From assembly GCA_021018815.1 (NCBI GenBank), contig JAITYX010000033.1:5627001-5691000 (forward strand): 64,000 nucleotides of DNA, read 5' to 3'. The position numbers and the translations under genes are program-made. Position 1 is the stretch's first letter, and the number at the start of each line of letters is the position of its first letter. The notes under the pieces are model-generated. The model made no database searches. It worked only from the letters and a program-made list of their open reading frames with translations, and was not told where the DNA came from. Shown piece after piece: positions 59,585 through 64,000 of the stretch. Source of the stretch: Talinum fruticosum. Lineage: Eukaryota; Streptophyta; Magnoliopsida; Caryophyllales; Talinaceae.

Positions 59585-62500
59585 GGTAATATCCGGAATT
59601 TTAAAGAAAAGTAGTTGAAAAGCATAGAATTATTGAGTATTATTCCGCACATCTAGGGGGTGAGTGACTGATTTTATTTACTGGCTAGACATATTACTTT
59701 AGTATCCCTTTGGAGGCTGCTGTTGAATAAATTAAATTACTGGAATTGCCTCCTTTCTATCTAGGTTAAACCGTTTGGGGATTAGGAATTGTCGTGGTCG
59801 GCGTATTAAAATAAGTTAGGATGCATCAAGCATAAAGAGGACAGAAGGGAGGAGATATGGACTTGTCGTATGTGGGATTAGTTATTACGAGGATTAGCAC
59901 AAAAAAAAAGAGAAAGGGAAATAAGGAGGGTTTAGTGGATTGCCGGTGATTTGATTAGTGTGAAATTAAGGGAGTGCTGGCAATTTGTGAAGGGGCCACA
60001 TCAAAAGGAAAGAGGAAAGAAATTAAAGGGAAAAGAAAAGAAGAATGGGTCGGGGCAAAATGAAGAAAAAAGCAGAGCCGGATGAGGAAAAAAGGGGAGC
60101 ATCGAACGGGAGAAAGAGAGAGAGGGCGTGCGGGAGTCGGAGCAAAGGTCGGTGGCATACCCGAACGGTGAGCGGCCGGCGGGCGAAGGGAGAGCGGGGG
60201 CTCGAGAAGGCGAAAAGGGGAAGAAACGGAATGAAGGAAGAAGGAAAGAGGGAAGACCGAGCGCAGAGAGAGAGAGAGAGAAGGCGAGCGGTATAAGGGT
60301 CGAGGAGACCAAGGGTGGCCGGCGACCACCGCAGACCCAAAGGCGGCAGCCGGGGACGCAAGTGGGCGGCGAGCGAAGGGACATAATGAAGGGCGGAGGA
60401 GAAACCCAAAATAGAGACAGACGCGAGTGAGAATCCGAGAGGCCGGGGACCGAGGAAAAGCAACGACGACAAGGGGAAAGGCCGCGCGAACGTGCGAAGG
60501 CCGGACCGAGGGGCGGTAGGAAACTAGAGACGTTGAACCGAAGCAAGAGGGAGTGAGAGTCCCCGAAACCGAATGCAACCGAACGCAGAACGAGACAGCG
60601 AGCAATTCAACCAAGTGCAATCGATTCGAAACCCCGAATCCGAGGTGGGTAGTCTTATACTCTAAACTATTAGTAATTTCGAAACCCAAATGGATTTGTT
60701 GTGAATGTTGAATCTGTTATGTGAATATGGAATTTGTGGTGAAATTTGAATATCTATATTGCGGAACGAGACCTAATCGTTGTTTAAGATTGAAATAAGA
60801 GCTTAGAATGGATTTAAGGAATTGAGAGGGCTAAATCGTGAAATGAAAGGAGTTACTTGGGTTAAATAGTAGAATTAAATTGGGAACTTCAAAGAGATTT
60901 AATAGTTACTTAAGGTTGAATTGGAACATGTTGATTCCGAAGAGGTTAGATTGCATAGGTCAAATAAGTAGTATTGAAGTTTCGATTAGCTATTAAGGAT
61001 GAAGAGTTGGGACATGGATATGAATTATGAGTTAATTAAGTCTTAGATATTCTTGAACCTGCGGTATTAAAGAGCTAATTACAAACATTGGGGATGGGTA
61101 GGTCGAAGTATAAAGAGGAGTATGAATTCGTATTGAGTGATGCGCAATTGGGACATGTAAGTAAGAAATGGGTGATTGTGAGATTAATTACGTTCGAAGT
61201 ATATTTAATTCCTCGAGGTTGAACCGAGCGTGAAAATAAGCAAAGCTAACGGAAATTGAATAATGAAAAGTGATTAAGAGTTTTATATCTAAGGACGGAC
61301 GAACAAGAGTCGAGTAATAAGATAGAGACATATAATGGGAATTTGGGAATTTAAGGCGAACTGGGAATGTTAAGGTTAAGTTGAGTTGAAATCTATGTAA
61401 GCCTTGAGCTGAAATTAAGTTGGAAGACGAGCTTAGCATCAAGGAATTTAAGTGATAAAGTGAGATTAGGAGTTATATGGCTAAATATGGGCAAAGGAAG
61501 TTAACTTATAAAGTAGAGATGTAGAATGAAGGGTTGAAGCAAAAATATAGAATGGTGAGAAAGTGAGAACATTGAATTAGGTAATATCTACTTGTGGTTA
61601 TTGTGGCTCGGACAATGGAATCAATCGTACTAAACCGATGAATTGAGAAAGGCATAGTTGGAATAGAGTTGCGAATGATTGCTTGCATTATATGGTGATT
61701 ATTCGTGCTATGTGATTGCTTTACGTAATGCTCAAAAGTAGTTTTGAAAGGAGTTTTGTATTTTACGTGAAATGATCCTTGAATGCAACTTCTTGTGAGT
61801 TACCTTTCAAACGTGAATGTGTTTTAAAGAAGTAAAACTTATTTGAGAAAGTGAATTTATAAGGGTGACACGTGGTGTCATGCCTTCCTTGATATTAAAT
61901 CGATGTGAGAAAGTCGTGAAGTGAATGTGATGAATGAGTATGTGCAAAGAGTTTTGAATCGACAGAGCTACGGATCGTTTAGCATACCGAAGGGTTCGAA
62001 CCGGGGACGCCCGGCTAGAAACTTCAAGGGAAGGATTCTAACAGGGGTCCTGCAGTGGCGGGATGCCCACTCGAGACTTCCGAAGATAGGTCCTGGGAGC
62101 CTTTTTGTCGGGGTCGCGCCACGAGATGAAAGAAGTCCTAGTTCGAGTCTTCGAAGGCCCGGAAAAGTTGATTGAACCCCAAAAGAATTGTTCATGAATG
62201 TGAAATTGTGCTTTTAAGTGGTTGAAGAGTCATGATCTTTTTCATTGCAAGAGATTTCAAGTGAAAAGTATATAGATTTGTATAACACTATTATGCTTTC
62301 ACAGATTTCATTATTATGAGTATTATGTGTAAAGAATTTCCATTTTAAGGGTATAAGACTCCAGGTGAGCCCGTGGTTTATTGCTCTCCCCACAAATTTC
62401 CCCCTTTCCACCCCGAGTGTTGTGGGTACACTTTCCGAAGCTTGATCTACCCTTCGCATACTTCGGATCTAGCCGACTCGCCGAGTGCTAGAGCGACTCA

Positions 62501-62892
62501 AGGAACCGACATGCATTGTTATGATTCCAAATGTTGTATTTGTAATTTAGTTCATATAGTTGTACCCAATGTATCGTAAACCATTTAGATTGTGTTAAGT
62601 TTTATAGCATGATTGGTTGGACTCCGGCGTGTGGCCGTTGAGTTGTATACTCCGAGCGTGTGGCTCGTTGAGTTATATTATGCTTTTTATGCAGGGTTTT
62701 AAGGCTTTAAGCCTATGGGATAGTCCATATTACAAAAAGAACTCTACCGAAATTTTTAGGATATCTCAAGTTCCTTTGGGAAACCACCTTTGTTACCTCT
62801 AAGTTGGGATTAGAGAGCCAAACTGGCACTGATAGAGCCTTGAGAGTTCCTGTAAGGAACTGCGGCGATGTAATACTCCTAGGGGTGTTACA
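59585..62892 (+). mobile_element. Solo LTR c (long-LTR Ty3/gypsy, subfamily II)
   Basis: It starts GGTAATATCCGG (expected TGTAATATCC, first base changed) and ends CTAGGGGTGTTACA. Target duplication TTTTG is perfect (59580-59584 and 62893-62897). 3,308 bp, no internal region. Homologous to solo LTR b in reverse: shared blocks include GAATTATTGAGTATTATT, GTGACACGTGGTGTCATGCC, CGGGGACGCCCG and CGAGCGTGTGGCTCGTTGAG. The 60000-60650 purine-rich GC block gives long spurious ORFs, including a 244-residue minus-strand frame. Confidence 0.93.
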
Positions 62893-62906
62893 TTTTGCCA
62901 GGTCTA

Positions 62907-63449
62907 ATTATACATTATCGTAAACTAGAGGCCATGATTTTTTTGAAGTTTACGGAATTCATAAGAAAATAATGAAAGCCTTTTAATTTACTTTGACGAT
63001 CGAAGACATAATAAGAACCGGAGTTCCTTTGTTGTGTTTAATAATGGGCTCGAGTTCACAGGATAAAACATGGGGTGTACATGCAACGTGCGCCGTTCCA
63101 TGAAGAATGAGAGAAGGGGAGAAGGGGTAAAGGAGTCAAATGGAAACAAATGTGATAAACAATGAGCAACTAAATAATTCACTATTGTTTATCACCTTTG
63201 TTTCCATTTGACTCCTCTGCTCTTTCGCTCTTCTTTGTGGATTGGCCCATGTTGTATGTATACTCCATGTTTTTGTCTTGTAAATCCAACCTCATTGTTA
63301 ATCGCAACAAGGAAATTCTGGTTCCTATTATATGTTGGGTCATTAAAGGAAATTAAAGGGATGGCCTCAACATTTTATTCATATTTAATTGTCGTGTGCA
63401 TTGTGTAAAACTTCAAAAGATCATGTCTAGTTTATGATAAATGTATAAT
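62907..63449. repeat. Foldback element, ~540 bp
   Basis: The arms are long inverted copies: ATTATACATTATCGTAAACTAG (62907, first bases) against CTAGTTTATGATAAATGTATAAT (to 63449), and GTGATAAACAAT against ATTGTTTATCAC around 63152-63200. The centre contains TTTGTTTCCATTTGACTCC, inverted from GGAGTCAAATGGAAACAAA. It matches the foldback in CACTA C (23650-24083). Flanks of the two copies also share AAAAGGAAAC, so true ends may lie slightly further out. Confidence 0.8.
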
Positions 63450-64000
63450 ACATCAAAATTGGAAGCAAAAAGGAAACTATATATTACATAGACATACCTT
63501 TTTGTATTTGAAAAAGAGACATTTAACCACTATAAAAAAAAATAAATAACAAGTTACAACAATGGTTCGTTTTAGGAATATATACTAAGTAACAACATAT
63601 TTTTGTTTTCATATAATTTGATAAATGGCATGCTTAATTGTGTATTATTGTGCTTATTTTGTTTACCAATCTATACTTTTTATAAAATTATCCTACGCAT
63701 TTCATAAGCATAAAGAACGCGTTAAAAATCTATACATAACCAGTTATCCTAGGTCGTGATATGTGGATAAATGTGCATATAGCGCTTAAGATATTAGCTT
63801 GGTATGTATAGGCTTTTGAATTGTTCACGTTGGATAGTTTGAGAATAATATGACAATAGGTTGTGTGGCTATTACAATCTTATCATAAATTTTACAATAT
63901 ATCATAGTGCTCATTTCCCTGTCGTTCTTTGGGTACAATTATGATGACGATGGGTTTGATGTGTAGATCTTTACTTATCGTACCATACAACCGAGTAAGG
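63450..64000. other. AT-rich spacer, nothing recognised
   Basis: No ORF of note, repeat or RNA gene. The first ~30 bp resembles the flank of the CACTA C foldback (24084-24115). Confidence 0.4.

Noticed and set aside
59187..59589. ORFs of 99 and 83 residues on opposite strands
   Set aside because: Both derive from the GGTTCGGGT-type degenerate repeat.
59955..60689. 244-residue minus-strand ORF
   Set aside because: GC-rich block of solo LTR c; Ser/Pro/Leu/Phe low complexity with three overlapping open frames.

Overview
The window looks like heterochromatic DNA from a flowering plant. It is almost entirely decayed, nested transposable elements. I found no intact host gene, no tRNA or rRNA gene and no CRISPR array. 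The evidence is Ty1/copia gag-pol remains, an Athila-like Ty3/gypsy gag, CACTA (En/Spm) transposons with CACTACTA ends and 3-bp target duplications, and very long solo LTRs with 5-bp target duplications. I cannot name the species.

Layout. 1-8310: tandem array of about nine units near 970 bp. Each unit is a minus-strand LTR fragment facing a plus-strand LTR fragment of one Ty3/gypsy family; a fuller LTR tail follows to 8820. 8821-13882: complete-ended CACTA element A (TSD TAT). 13886-15660: unclassified, with decayed minus-strand coding. 15667-26831: copia element 1 (+), interrupted by a head-to-head LTR pair of the array family (17823-20220) and by CACTA C with a foldback insert (23567-25406); a MITE sits in its 3' LTR-like copy. 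26832-31930: AT-rich, probably old LTR/leader DNA. 31950-33478: Athila-like gag. 33479-43557: 5'-truncated CACTA B, split by solo LTRs a and b. 43558-52377: copia element 2 (-), split by solo LTR d, with its own 5' LTR at the right. 52378-57967: copia element 3 (+), split by CACTA F, which carries a TNPD transposase fragment. 57968-59250: CACTA D (truncated). 59585-62892: solo LTR c. 62907-63449: foldback element. The rest is AT-rich.

How the parts relate. The copia bodies are the oldest visible layer. CACTA elements B, C, D and F sit inside them, and solo LTRs a, b and d sit inside B and copia 2. All four very long LTRs are solo and keep perfect TSDs (CTTAT, AATGT, TATAA, TTTTG), so unequal recombination has repeatedly removed internal regions here. 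A and B encode the same defective protein, a Ptta/En-Spm transposase region joined to a Ulp1-like region, and share a frameshift. Only F retains part of a TNPD transposase, so no element here can move by itself. The most unusual structure is the array built from inverted, head-to-head LTR junctions, because the same arrangement occurs once, uncopied, at 17.8-20.2 kb.
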